From contig OX365955.1 in the NCBI GenBank assembly GCA_947247005.1, positions 15,667,322-15,731,321 on the forward strand: DNA of 64,000 nt, in the 5' to 3' direction. The position numbers and the translations under genes were made by a program. Positions 33,738-44,984 of this stretch are shown here, in pieces. The notes beneath the pieces were generated by a model that made no database searches, was not told where the DNA came from, and saw only the letters and a list, made by a program, of their open reading frames with translations. Numbering within the stretch: position 1 is the stretch's first letter; every line of letters begins with the position of its first letter. The DNA comes from Spisula solida (lineage: Eukaryota; Mollusca; Bivalvia; Venerida; Mactridae).

Positions 33738-34233
33738 TTGGAAGTGGCTAGAGGTCCGGTAACCGCAATGCTTGTAGGACAGGCTAGAGGTCTGGTTATT
33801 TATTTCATGTGTACAAACAATATATATTTTATCCTGTCGAGACTTCCAATGCATATACCTTGCTATACAGGTGTAAGTATTTGACAGAAATCTTGTAAAA
33901 ATAGTTAATTGATTAGCAATCAAGTTGATTAGAAGTGTGCGGCACTATTAAGCGTAATTGACACTGCAAACAAACACATCCGTTTTTAAACATATCTTCA
34001 TAATAATTATGTTTCAATTAAATGTTGGGATATTGGGATTGCGAATTTTTATCAAAACTTGCGTGTTGGAATGTACAAAGACCTAAATTACCTTTATTTT
34101 TAGGTCTTTGGAGTGTAGAGCTATTAATTACCGGACCTCTAGCCTGTCCTACACGCATTGTCTAGAGGTCCGGTTACCGGACCTCCAGACTCCAGATCTA
34201 GAGGTCCGGTAACCGGACCTCTAGCCACTTCCA
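33738..34233. repeat. Inverted pair and palindromes of AGGTCCGGTTACCGGACCT type
   Basis: 33742-33803 (GGAAGTGGCTAGAGGTCCGG ... GTAGGACAGGCTAGAGGT) is mirrored by 34127-34233. The right copy holds extra units. CTAGAGGTCCGGT/A/ACCGGACCTCTAG at about 34200-34226 is a 27-bp palindrome with 13-bp perfect arms, and a second palindrome lies at ~34161-34185. A 70-codon frame through it is a by-product. Confidence 0.85.
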
Positions 34234-34364
34234 TAATTTTTCAAGATTTCAGGAATAGCAAATTTTGTTTTACCGATAAGTTAATGAAAGTTTTTATTCC
34301 ATCTTTGTTTAATACACTGAGGAGGGACATTTATAACAGGTTTTATACCTTTAAGTCTCCTAAA

Positions 34365-34560
34365 GCCTAAAATCAGCCTACTATTCCGGAATAATCTGGA
34401 AATCCGAATTTGCTGCACTTAGTGACTAGAAAGAATGAACCTTTCTGCAGAAAATCAAAGTTATTTGTTGAAAAAATTCAAAGTATTGATAAAGTTATGG
34501 TCGTTTGAAATTTCATCAGCTGACTTAACAACAGAACGATGCACCTTATCATTTTCTTCA
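34365..34560 (+). repeat. Dispersed repeat related to 63230-63420
   Basis: TTTGCTGCACTTAGTGAC, TTTCTGCAGAAAATCAAAG and GAAATTTCATCAGCTGA recur in the same order near 63272-63390. A more diverged relative is near 41640-41770. Confidence 0.6.
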
Positions 34561-34684
34561 CATCATTTGTTCAGAAGGTAGATCTAAGGCTTCTGATTAA
34601 ATATTGTGTGGCTGATGCTTCACAGACATGTCTGCAGTTAACATTATATAACTATAGTCTCTGATTTACATGTTATTACCATTT

Positions 34685-34860
34685 TTATACGCCCGTTGAA
34701 AACAGGATGTGTCATGGGAACACCCTTGGCGGGTGGGCGGCGTCCAGTAATTTGTCTGTACTCTTAACGCAAACAATTGACCTTTCTGCAGACACATCGT
34801 AGCCACGCCCCTCATAGTTATGGGGATTACAAATGTAGTTGTAACTACGCAAGACAAGCT
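34685..34860 (+). repeat. 5' fragment of a pearl-like dispersed repeat (GGGCGGGCGG family)
   Basis: It starts with the hairpin ATACGCCCGTTGAAAACAGG, followed by GGAACACCCTTGGCGGGTGG and TTTGTCTGTACTCTTAACGC. It is the same family as the full element at 51328-53091, but with no tandem core. Confidence 0.7.
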
Positions 34861-35094
34861 ATCTTCAAAATGGAGTGGAACATAGACATTTAGCGTGCTG
34901 ATCTTGGAACGATTACACCAAATAATTCGCTATAATCACGATTTAAAAATATTTATTGTAAAACATAATTCTGTGCCTCATAAAGTTAATTGATCTACAG
35001 ATTTTTATTCGATAATTTCATGTAACTAGCTACAAACAGTAGCGTATTTTGTCGCTGGCATAGCAGAACTCACTGCGAACATCTGAAAACTTTT

Positions 35095-35809
35095 GTATTC
35101 TTTATTCTGTATTCTTTATTTTGCATTTAAGGCCACCGGCCCATACACACAAAAATATACATATAACATATTTACAATGTACATATCATGACAGTAATGT
35201 AACAATTTATACACATACATAGGTATATTAAAAAATTAATAGAACAATGTAGACCCAATATTAACATAATATTTATTATATTATTGTTTCAGAACGGACC
35301 TTTAAAGCATAATAAATAAACATTGCCAGATTTCGTATTATTGTTTCATTTGCTCAAGTCATTAGACAATTAAATTTATGTAAATTTGGTCCTTCAAAAT
35401 ATATTTTAGGAATGTATTTCAAACGTAGATTATCATAAAGCGGACAAATTAATAGAAAATGGTATTCACACTCAATTATATTATCACAATGAATACGGAA
35501 ACGATTTTCATGCGGAATTCCAATGTGACGACCCTTCTCTATCATTAAAGGATGAGTAGAAGTTCTAAAAGCAACCAAATTTAATTACCTTCAAAAGTGT
35601 AAAGTTATCCCTGATTGTAAGGAAGTATTCATGTTATGTATAATAATTACGATATTCCTCACAAAAATAGATGTTAGACATTTTTATACATTTTCCTAAT
35701 GTTTCGAGAATAAAGTTAAATTTAACGTCTCCTGTATCGGGATATTTAGTGTCCTTTGCTAAAAGCTTGTATCTACACATTTTCACCATTTTAATAACAT
35801 TCATGTTTA
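35095..35809 (-). pseudogene. 3' end of a LINE (RT C-terminus and 3' UTR)
   Basis: Minus-strand frames at 35858-35634 and 35578-35354 give KMVKMCRYKLLAKDT and then RTSTHPLMIEKGRHIGIPHE, CDNIIECEYHFLLICPLYDN and LKYIPKIYF. These match the C-terminal Cys/His region (C..C....E.EFHFLL.CP.Y) common in animal LINE proteins. A stop and frameshift separate them. The 3' UTR ends GGGCCGGTGGCCTTAAATGC and AATAAAGAATAC repeats. The 5' side is cut off by the MITE at 35810. Confidence 0.75.
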
Positions 35810-36016
35810 TAGTGCGCCCAGGATAATGTGAAAGGTGGGCAAATTTGGTATAGTCCACAAAGGTGGATTACAATTATGTGCACCAATTATCAGTGATGAT
35901 TTGAGTACAATACTGACCTTATCTGTTTATTTAAGTGATTTGTAAAACCAATTTTGCCACAGTTGACCAAACCTATTATAATTGTTTGTAAATATCACAT
36001 TATCCTGGGCGGACTA
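35810..36016. mobile_element. TA-flanked MITE, copy 1
   Basis: The ends TAGTGCGCCCAGGATAATG and CATTATCCTGGGCGGACTA are inverted copies. TA is duplicated outside (35808-35809 and 36017-36018), as for Tc1/mariner-type insertion. A near-identical copy is at 60299-60502. Confidence 0.9.
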
Positions 36017-36074
36017 TATGTGTTGAAAAAATTTGTTCATTTAAAATGTGGTTGGTCCAACAAAACGACAAAAC

Positions 36075-36211
36075 AATAGGAGAGATCATGTTTGTATACA
36101 AGGGGATGAGTACCACCAGCTAGCTATTGGTGAATGACGAGTTTTTATTGTTCATTCATCCAATAGATTGCTGGTGGGCATTTTGCATAAGAATACGGTG
36201 ATCTCTCCTAT
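36075..36211. repeat. Foldback element with arms ATAGGAGAGATCA
   Basis: ATAGGAGAGATCA and TACCACCAGC..CTATTGGTGAATGA are mirrored by TCATTCATCCAATAGATTGC TGGTGG and TGATCTCTCCTAT around a short TTTTTATTG loop. Confidence 0.85.
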
Positions 36212-36739
36212 GCTGAATGTTTTAACACCATGGTCTTTTTCATTTCTCAGATTTACCTAACTTCCCCGCTGTTGTAATCCTATTGTATTTTGTTTGTGTG
36301 GAAAACCCTTCGCTTTTGTATTTATTATTGACTAGAATGACAGTTAAGTATATAAATGTGTTATCAATATATGTACATGTATCTCACTCTGTGCTTTTGT
36401 CAGCCATTTCCTGCTTGAAGTAAATAGAACATTTGTATTCTATAATTATTTTACAAAGTAAGCCTTATAATAGTTACCAGTAAGTCATTTATTCGTCAAA
36501 TGTGTTTCAACATCATCATTCAGCTTGCTCAAGTCAAAACCTTTTATTCACTCATTTATATGTTTACATGAAAAAATGAGGTGACAAAGTGTTACAAAAC
36601 ATTTTAAGGGCTAATATTAAAATATAGTTTAACACACATGTATGAACATTTGTGAATTGTTTATTTTTTCAAATGCATTGAATATGAGGAAATAATAGAG
36701 TATCTGAATTATAGATCTATATAAAACAGCTGTATTATG

Positions 36740-36830
36740 CAACGTGTTGTACATGTAAAACGCTTTGAACAAGTGTCACATGAAGAGAGCGCTATATAAA
36801 TCTGGTATTCATTCATTCATTCATTCGTTT
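36740..36830 (+). repeat. Retroposon 3' tail with (ATTC)n
   Basis: TGTAAAACGCTTTGAACAAG and GAGCGCTATATAAATCTGG are followed by (ATTC)5. GCGCTATATAAAT plus a short tandem tail is the usual 3' end of many animal SINE/L2-type retroposons. Confidence 0.65.
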
Positions 36831-36897
36831 ATATAGGAGGGGTGATAAAAAAATCTCTGAAAAGTGCTCTAAAATCTTTATTACATGACCAATATAA

Positions 36898-37213
36898 TTG
36901 CCGAATAAGGGGTGTGGAATTCCTATGCCCGAATGTGGGCAAGTAAATTTTTCCATCCAGCTTTCCCTTGGGCAAGTGCAAAATTATCACAAGAAAAATA
37001 GTATCAAGTGCCTTATGAATCCCTAAATTACTGTCCAAAAATGATTTAATTAACAAACTTTGAATTCTTGACATGATAAATAGTTGAATGAAACTGAATT
37101 TTGTTGCTTTTTGTGCTTTCATGGGCAAGTGGAATTAGTTTTCAGGCAAGTGGATTTTTCTGTCCGACTTGCTCATGGGCAAGTGCAAAATTTGGGAATT
37201 TCCACACCCCTGT
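36898..37213. repeat. MITE with GGGGTGTGGAA-type TIRs
   Basis: GGGGTGTGGAATTCC at the left is inverted by GGAATTTCCACACCCC at the right. TGGGCAAGTGCAAAAT occurs in direct orientation in both halves. A plus-strand ORF over its right half is a by-product. Confidence 0.75.
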
Positions 37214-37319
37214 GAATCAATTCGGAATAGATGTTAGACAACTACAATTATCCTGGAAGTGTTATAGACATATTCCAGAGAATTTGACACGACTCTCGAC
37301 ATTCAACCAGCATAATTTC

Positions 37320-37515
37320 ACAGCTGATTTATTGTCTATATTTATAACCTCGATTGTATGTTTTCATAAGCGGGGAGTATCACTAAGACACTCGAGGTGT
37401 AATACCAACACTAATCTAAAGGACCGATATTTCACTATTTGATAGCAGACATTTATATATTCAACACAAGAACCTTGTAATATATTCATGCATAAAGGTC
37501 AAATTCTCTGTGCTA
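37320..37515 (+). repeat. Dispersed repeat family C, copy 3
   Basis: TCACAGCTGATTTATTGTCT, GAGTATCACTAAGACACTCG, TCAACACAAGAACCTTGTAA and TTCATGCATAAAGGTC match the other copies. Confidence 0.8.
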
Positions 37516-37860
37516 TACAATGACAGCATTTATTTTAATTTGGGGTATATATTGATCAATCCTCATGTGTGCGATAATTACAATAACAGCATTATTCTGG
37601 GTATATATTGATCAACCCTCATATATGTGACATACAATGACAGCATTATTCTGTGTATTAATTGATAAACCCTCATATATCTATGTGACATACAATAACA
37701 GCATTATTCTGGGTATTTATTGATAAACCCTCATATATGTGACATACAATGACAGCATTATTCTGTGTATTAATTGATAAACCCTCATATAATTATGTGA
37801 CATACAAAAACAGCATTATTCTGGGTATTTATTGATCTATCCTCATGTGTGAGTTCTGTT
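37510..37860. repeat. Tandem repeat with alternating 54/58-bp units
   Basis: CAGCATT recurs at 37524, 37587, 37641, 37699, 37753 and 37811. After the first interval (63) spacing alternates 54, 58, 54, 58, so the working unit is a ~112-bp dimer: GGGTAT(A/T)TATTG alternates with GTGTATTAATTG. Confidence 0.9.
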
Positions 37861-38140
37861 CTATCATCTGGTTCTGATAATGAATTCATAATTGCCACAG
37901 TTTCTTGTCAAGATGTTTTATGTCTCTGATATTTCCTTGGCAACGAGGTTCTATGTTGTTCACACTGTTTCCTTAGACTGTCTTTGTTGTTCACACTTCA
38001 CCTGGAGCCATACATGGGTATCTGTTAATTATTGTTTACCTTTCTTGTTTTCCTCCAGTCTATATGTTAAAGTGCCTTGACACGTGTTGGTGAAGTATAT
38101 GGTAATGGCTAGAAAGAAACTTCATCAATATAAACTCTTT

Positions 38141-38300
38141 TTTAGCCCCCTAGTTTTCAACCGTAGAGGACTATAATAGGTTTGCCCTCTGTCTGTTTGT
38201 TTGTCGTCCATTCGTCAGTCTGTTTGTCCTTCAAAAATCTGGTTCCTGACCTAGCTGTTACAGTTTCCTAGTAAGGTTTATGAAACTTGGTTAGTAGGTA
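38141..38300 (+). repeat. 5' fragment of a pearl-like repeat
   Basis: TTTAGCCCCCTAGTTTTCAA and CCGTAGAGGACTATAATAGG, then GTCTGTTTGTTTGTCGTCCA and CGTCAGTCTGTTTGTCC. It has the 5' block plus GTCYGTC-type run but no 3' end. Confidence 0.5.
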
Positions 38301-38432
38301 GCCAGAGTTTGAAATTCCATCAATAAAATATCATAGCAGTCGATCTAATCAAAATCGCTCTATACATACCGGTATATATAATACTGAAGGAACGCAATGC
38401 ACTTTCCTCCTCCAAATGGAATCCCGTAGCCA
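38300..38432 (-). repeat. Dispersed repeat related to 45806-45920
   Basis: Its reverse complement AGCACTGGCTACGGGATTCC AT followed by GGAGGAGG matches the plus strand at 45810, where the purine run is longer (G10). Confidence 0.65.
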
Positions 38433-38449
38433 GTGCTAACAAAATAAAA

Positions 38450-38560
38450 GATAGTTTGTTTGTACCGTACACTAGCATTTTCACATACTGGTAGCCACAC
38501 ACGAAGAAGTCGCAATGATTTAGATCCGGGCTGTAGACGGGCCATGTCACACCACAGTGG
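38450..38560 (-). pseudogene. Relic of a mariner/Tc1-like transposase C-terminus
   Basis: The minus-strand frame contains WPVYSPDLNHCDFFVCGYQY VKM, matching the conserved WPPRSPDL.PCDFFLWGYLK block that carries the last catalytic acidic residue (in DFF). The flanks do not align to the rest of a transposase. Confidence 0.55.
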
Positions 38561-38650
38561 TATTTCCTTGATATAACATTGACATTGAAACAACTGTTTC
38601 AAGTATTTCATCCAACCCCTTATGTTGAATGTGTGGCACTGGCACATCTT

Positions 38651-38700
38651 GCATGAACTAACAATTAATCAGCTGCATGAACTAACAATTAATCAGCTGC
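38651..38700. repeat. 24-bp direct repeat, two copies
   Basis: CATGAACTAACAATTAATCA plus GCTG occurs twice in tandem without change. Confidence 0.9.
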
Positions 38701-39537
38701 GGCGTTTAGGAATGAGCTTGTTTAACAAAGGCAAGTAACAGGTTGAGTTTATTTCTTTCTATTGTGCTATATGAATCGCTAGTGTACAATTTAAAGTCAA
38801 CGGACACATCTGTGCTCCCAAGGAACATCGAAAGATGTAGAAGATCAGTAAAGACATGTACAAATGAAATCGATAGTTTCCAAAGAACGAGTGCAAGAAG
38901 GTACACATCAGAAAGCGGTGTTAATTGCTACAAAATGACGTCACAGACAAATTAAGATAATTTTAGAAATTTGACATTTTTCTAGAAAATATCCTAGTTA
39001 TAATCTTATAATTGGTCACAAAAAAACTTAAATATTTTGTTTATACTTGTGCAAATGGACACATACAAACTATGCCTAGATTTTTGTAATAGATTAAAAC
39101 CAATGATTGTAAGGTCAGTGACCCCTTGAACACATTAAAATATAACATACCATGTTTGTACAAGTTGAATGTTTGTATGGCGGAAAATTGTATCAGGCAG
39201 TTGAATACTAGGATAATGGATGAACCATATGATTTGTTGTAAAGTCCAGAGAATATGAAGAATTATGTCATATGCAGGACAAAACTTGATGTAGTGAACA
39301 TTTCTGCCAATTTATTAATGATGAGACACCTGGTGATAGAATGAAGAATGGGCAGATATACGACAGTGCATCTGCCCTGATCTTTCGAAGCAATCTCAAT
39401 GCTCAAACTAATTTTACAGGATTTATGTTTTTCTTACTGTCGATCTTGTCTTGAATGTCAAAATAGGCTTATGTGAATATATAGGCATGTGGCATAATTA
39501 TCTTAATAATTGAGGGACATACTATTTGGCATACACC

Positions 39538-39770
39538 GGTATTGAATGCGTATATCAAAAGTGGCACTAAAATAATTATAAGCGCCTATTTATCAGATTC
39601 TACGGTACGCTAGTAAACACTGACCGCAGCTAAACACAGCTGGAGAAGCGTCTATAGAATGCTAGTACATTGTTTATACATTTTGTATCTAGGTCAGTGC
39701 CTCACTTTATGATTACATTTATTCATAAAAGCAAATTGATCATGTGACTCTGCTGATATCATTATTGTGG
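39538..39770 (-). repeat. Dispersed repeat, inverted copy of 13930-14168
   Basis: AATAATTATAAGCGCCTATT TATCAGAT and AAGCAAATTGATCATGTGAC mirror the first copy. Confidence 0.8.
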
Positions 39771-40033
39771 GTTATTTCAGACAGTATCGTGATGATTGGT
39801 GCAAGAAGTTGCGATTGGTGCATCATGTCACTAAGAAAAAGGCATACCATTACTATGCCGCCTTCTGGCGCGATAGAATTATAATTATTATTGAAGCTGT
39901 CTAAATTAAAGGAAACCACAAGAATAAAACAAATTAGAAACCCATTCTATGATTCATTGTTGAACTACATGCATATACATGTATTATATAATATATAGAT
40001 TGACACAAATTGGTCCAATGCAAGTAAAAATAT

Positions 40034-41358
40034 TAGAGATGGCAACGAGTACTAAAATCGGTACTCGGGTACTCGGTCATTCTTCTGATCGGGTACTCGG
40101 AAAACTATAAATGTGAATAATATTTGGGACACAGAAATGTTTTACTGCAATTGTGCGTGTTCAACTTCAAATAGAACATTGTGTTTGCCTGTCCGTTCTG
40201 TTCAGTTGATGGTCAAATCCAGATCGGTAGAAGAATGTTGAAACAATAAAAACTAATAAAAAGAACAATAAAGTGTAAACGCTAGAAATCGAATAATAAC
40301 CAAAAAACAACTAAGGGGAATACTCTTATCAACCGGTGATATTGTAATATTTACACAGCGTGACACAGTCAAGTTATCGTTCATTCATATACGCGTGAGA
40401 ACGATTATACAGTCCAACTTGTACTAGCGATCACGCGTATTAAGCGACCTTTGTCTTAAACGACCGGTTTCAAATCCTCCCGACCACATTTGCTCTATTT
40501 GTCTATTGTATTAAGCGACTTTTGTCTAACGCGACCAGCGACCACTGTTTAAGCACTACAATTAATAGGTAAAATTGCATTAAGCGACCAAAAAATTGTA
40601 AATCACTGGTCATCTGTGGTGACAGGTTGTTAATAAGTTGTTTAGATTGGGCTAAACCCCGGTTTATTCCGGGTTTTTTCTTCGAGTGCAAGCAAAACTG
40701 ACTTACATTAATTGCATTGTGTAATATATCAGTAAGATTATCAAAATGATAAATTGAAATGCTTATGAAGACGATGCATACAAGTAAAAATCATCATAAA
40801 ATTTATTTACACACTAATGTTTATCAAGTGAAGGTCAAAAGTAATCAGACAGCCTAAAATCGGAGATTCGTTAATTACACTCAATGTTTCTTAAATTCGT
40901 GTTAAACGACCGTTCCGTTAAGCGACCGTTTTCAGACCTTCCACAGGGTGGTCGCTTAATATAAGTTTGACTGTAATTTAAAGTAATATTTTATTAATTT
41001 CTTAATCGATTGTGACCCCCAATAAACAATAACTGCCAAGTAAAGATCGATGACAATTAATCGGATTGATGTCAACAAAAGAACCCCAAGCTATGTGTCA
41101 TAAAGAAATTAACAGACGATGATTGATAGGTCTGTGTTGTGATTACGCTTGTAATTTGGGACCTCGTAGCGGCGATTAAGGATTGATGACATGTTGTTAA
41201 TTGTAATTTTAGTAGACCATGCAGATAACACTTGGACACGTTCTGCACAAGACAGGATTAAAAGTTATTTTTATTTTTTTCCGAGTACTCAAATACTGAT
41301 TTTGATATTCGATAATCGGACCTTTGAACGAGTACTCGGGTAATAGTTGCCATCCCTA
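40034..41358. mobile_element. hAT-type non-autonomous element with 8-bp TSD
   Basis: The termini TAGAGATGGCAACGAGTAC and GAGTACTCGGGTAATAGTTG CCATCCCTA are inverted. AAAAATAT is duplicated exactly at 40026-40033 and 41359-41366. TAG.GATG termini with an 8-bp TSD are the hAT signature. Subterminal GGGTACTCGG motifs repeat at the left end. There is no transposase frame, and a second element sits inside. Confidence 0.9.
40410..40973. mobile_element. TA-flanked element (pogo/Tc1-like termini) nested in the hAT element
   Basis: CAGTCCAACTTGTACTAGCG at the left and CGCTTAATATAAGTTTGACTG at the right (quoted in part) are inverted. TA flanks both ends (40408-40409, 40974-40975). TTAAGCGAC or its complement recurs at least six times inside. 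CAGTC..ACTT ends and a TA target fit pogo/Tigger relatives. Confidence 0.85.
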
Positions 41359-41789
41359 AAAAATATCAATCATACTTTAATAATTTCAGATAACATTGAT
41401 ATACTTCATTATATTTTTTGACCACTGATATTGGTTTAAGACCTAAATATTAAAATGCTGAAATGGCACACCACATTTTGTTTATACAGATGTGCTACTA
41501 TCATTATTATGTAGCCGAAACATACTAGGAGTTGGGTTGGGCTTATCAGCCTTGGGCATCAGATTTTGAAGCAGTCTTTATTTGGTTACAATATTTTATG
41601 TGTGACCTTTTTTTCTGAAACTTCCTGGTTAAATAAACACTTGGTGTGTCAATTTTCCTGAATTATCTGGAATTCCGGATTAATCATTCATGAAAGAGCA
41701 ATGGTTTCTGAACCAAAAAAAAGTTGTTTGATGAAAATATCTCAAGAAATGGCAAAGTTACAGTAAATTTAACCTGCCCTGAAGGATTT

Positions 41790-44295
41790 TTAGCTTCACT
41801 ATTCGTAGAATAAGGGGAGCTATTGCAGTCACCTGAGCGTCGTCGTAACACTTTTGTTAAAGTTTAGGTACAGGTTTTTTAACCTCTTATATTCTCTAAG
41901 TCCTTTGAGATGTTGCTGTCATACTTTGCATACTTGTTGGCCATCATGACCCCAACCCAAATGCAGGAGTATGTAACTCTATCAAGCATTTTGTTAGCTC
42001 ACCTGACCACAAAGTGGTCATGGTGAGGTTTTGTCATACCGAGGTGTCCGTTGTCCGTCAACAATTTCTTCAAATGACTTCTCCTCCTAAACCGCTTGGC
42101 CAAATTTGATTACACTTTACAGGAATGTTCCTCGTGTGGACCTCAACCAAAGTTGTTAAAAATGTTCTGGTCCGTCGCATAACTAGGTCACACGGGCTAA
42201 AAATAGATTTTCAAAAAGGAAACTTCAAAAAACTTCTTCTCTGAAACCGTAAGGCCTAGAGCTTTCATATTTGGTATTTAGCATCACCTTGAGGTCCTCT
42301 ACAAAGATTGGTCAAATTATGTCCCTGGTGTCAAAATTGGCCCCACCCCGGGGGCCCTTAGTTTTACATAGAGTTATATAGGGAAAACCTTAAAAAATCT
42401 TCTTCTCTGAAACGGCTTGGCCCAGGGCTTTCATATTTGGTATATAGAATTAGCTAGAGGTCCTCTACAAACATTGTTTAAATTATTCCCCTCCGGTCAA
42501 AATTGGCCCCGCCCTGGGGGGTCACCATTTTACATAGACTTATATAGGGAAAGCATATAAAAATCGTCTTGTCTAAAACTACAATGCCTAGAGCTTTGAT
42601 ATTTGGTATGTAGCATCATCTAGTGGTCCCCTACCAAGATTGTTCAAATTATGCCACTGGGGTCAAAATTGGCCATGCCCCGGGTCACCAGTTTTACATT
42701 GACTTATATAGGGAAAACATATTAAAATCTTCTTGACAAAAACTACAATGCCTACGCTTTGATATTTGGTATGTCACGAGCATCATCTAGTGGTCCCCTA
42801 CCAAGATTGTGCAAATTATGCCCCTGGGGTCAAAATTGGCCCAGCCCCCGAGGGTCACTGTTTTACATAGACTTATATAGGGAAAACATATAAAAATCTT
42901 CTTGTCAAAAACTACAATAGCTAAAGCTTTTGATATTTGGTATGAAGCATAATCTAGTAGTCCCCTACCAAGGTTGTTCAAATTATGCCCCTGGGGTCAA
43001 AATTGGCCCTGGCCCGGTGTCACCGTTTTACAAAGACTTATAGGGAAAACATATAAAAAGCTTCTTGTCAAAAACTACAATGCCTAGAGCTTTGATATTT
43101 GGTATGAATCATCATCTAGTGGTCCCCTACCAAAATTGCTCAAATTATGCCCCTGGGGTCAAAATTGGCCCCGCCCCGGGGGTCACCAGTTTTACATAGA
43201 CTTATATGGAGAAAACATATAAAAAATCTTCTTGTCAAAAACTACAATGCCTAAAGCTTTGATATTTGGTATGAAGCATAATCTAGTGGTCCCCTACCAA
43301 GATTGCTCAAATAATTCCCCTGGGGTCAAAATTGTTCCCGCCCGGGGGTCACCGTTTTACATAGACTTATATAGGGAAAACATATAAAAATCTTCTTGTC
43401 TAAAACTACACTGCATAGAGCTTTGATAATTGGTATGTAGCATCATCTTGTGGTTTTCTACCAAGATGTTCAAATTATTCCCTTGGGTGAAAACTGTGCA
43501 GGGTTTCATGTATAATCAGGTGAGCGATATTGGGCCATCATGGCCCTCTTGTTGAAATAATGCCCCCTATTTTCAACTTAGTGCAAATGTTAAAGTTTAG
43601 GTACAGGTTTTTTTACCTCTAATATTTTCAAAGTGCATTCACATATTGCTATGCATACTTGTTCTCCATCAATGACCCCAACCCCTACACAGGGGTAGTA
43701 GGTAACTCTATCAAGCATTTTGTTGAAATTATGCCCCCTTTTGGACTTGGAAATGCAAAGGTTAAAGTTTAGGTACAGGTTTTTTAACCTCTAATATCTT
43801 CAAAGTGCATTGACGTATTGCTTTGATACTTTTGTTCACCATCATGACCCCAACCCATAAACAGGGGTAGGTAACTCTATCAAGCATTTTGGTGAAATTA
43901 TGCCCCCTTTTTCAACTTAGTGCAAATGTTAAAGTTTAGGTACAGGTTTTTTCACCTCTAATATTTTCAAAGTGCTTTCACATAATGCTATGCATGCTTG
44001 TTCCCTACACAGGAGAAGATAACTATTTAGCATTTTGTTGAAATTATGCCCCCTTTGGACTAAGAAATGCTTATTTGTTTACCTTCATGACCAAGGGGAC
44101 CTACACATGAGTAGGTAACGGTCCTGCATAATTTGTCCATATTATCCCCCTTTTTCCACTTAGAAGCCCCAACCTCTACACAGCAGAGGGTAATGCTTCT
44201 GTTATGAAGCATTTTGTTTTGAATATATAATAATTGCAATAACCTAGCATGTCGCTGCGAATAGTGGAGCGCTCTGTTCGTGGACAGCTCTTGTT
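41790..44295 (+). mobile_element. Pearl-like element with ~170-bp tandem core, split by another element
   Basis: It starts TTAGCTTCACTATTCGTAGA then GGGGAGCTATTG and ends GCGAATAGTGGAGCGCTCTG ... GGACAGCTCTTGTT. CACTATTCG is inverted between the ends. The core repeats GTTAAAGTTTAGGTACAGG at 41856, 43588, 43761 and 43928. A second element interrupts at 41996. Assignment to pearl or Helentron-type non-autonomous elements is by architecture. Confidence 0.7.
41996..43553 (+). mobile_element. Second pearl-like element, nested, with eight ~165-bp core units
   Basis: It starts AGCTCACCTGACCACAAAGT and GGTCATGGTGAGG (hairpin) and ends CAGGTGAGCGATATTGGGCC then ATGGCCCTCTTGTT. TCAAAATTGG recurs at 42331, 42497, 42663, 42830, 42997, 43159 and 43326, with a diverged eighth near 43488 (162-167 bp apart). 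The host repeat reads through as CAAGCATTTTGTT / GAAAT..TGCCCCC on either side, placing the insertion exactly. Confidence 0.8.
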
Positions 44296-44421
44296 TCAAT
44301 ACAAACTGAGTTACAAACTGAGTTAATTCTGGAACAATGTCATTGATAGCCTCTTGTTCGGCGAAAATGGTTGGCCGCATATATGGTTTTCCTGATGTTG
44401 AATTTGGCCCTGTTGACACCC
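44293..44421 (-). CDS. Exon-like fragment of unknown gene or transposase, cut by the repeat end
   Basis: The minus strand has the acceptor TTTATACAG/GG and an open frame with GKPYMRPTIFAEQEAINDIV then PELTQFVTQFVLK. It runs into the terminal CTCTTGTT of the element at 41790-44295, with no donor before it. An internal duplication (AACTCAGTTTGT twice) is visible. It could be a fragment of an HTH-type transposase or a disrupted host exon. Confidence 0.3.
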
Positions 44422-44984
44422 CTGTATAAAGTAAACCACATTAAACTGAGATTCTGGTCTGACATGAATGATCATACTAGGATTGGTCAGACTATACTAG
44501 TAGTCACCTTATCAAATCTTCATTATATCTGCATGGAAAATAAGCTGACCCTTTAATATCTAATATTTAGTATGAGTTGTATGATTATGTAAGTAGATAT
44601 AAATGCTTGAAGTTTAAGACCATGTCTGCAATGAGAGAGAGTACTACCTATTGGGTTTTATATTAGAACATGTTATCTTTGTTATACAACAATTGGTTGA
44701 TCTTATTGAACCAAAAACTTCACATGAAGTTCTTAATGCAAGTGAATATATTTATTCCTTTTAAATATTTGGGTTTGATGCTGTTCCGCAATGATTATTC
44801 AGTTGTATACGACAGCTGCTACACCTACTTAGCTAGTTTTCCTGGGCTCTGTCAACGTCTTACCAGTACCAACATGCCCTTCCATAAGGAATCAGTAACT
44901 TCTCCAGAATCATGTTGAGGACAATCAAAATTGTTGTCAAATTTGCATGGAATGACCTGAGAATTATAGTTCCAAGTGTGTTGT

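Noticed and set aside
34158..34370. ORF with Arg-Gly-Pro-Val-Thr-Gly-Pro repeats.
   Set aside because: The repeats are translated AGGTCCGGTAACCGG palindromes, not a protein domain.
37101..37442. A 113-codon plus-strand ORF.
   Set aside because: Its first third is the right half of a MITE and the rest is dispersed repeat family C.
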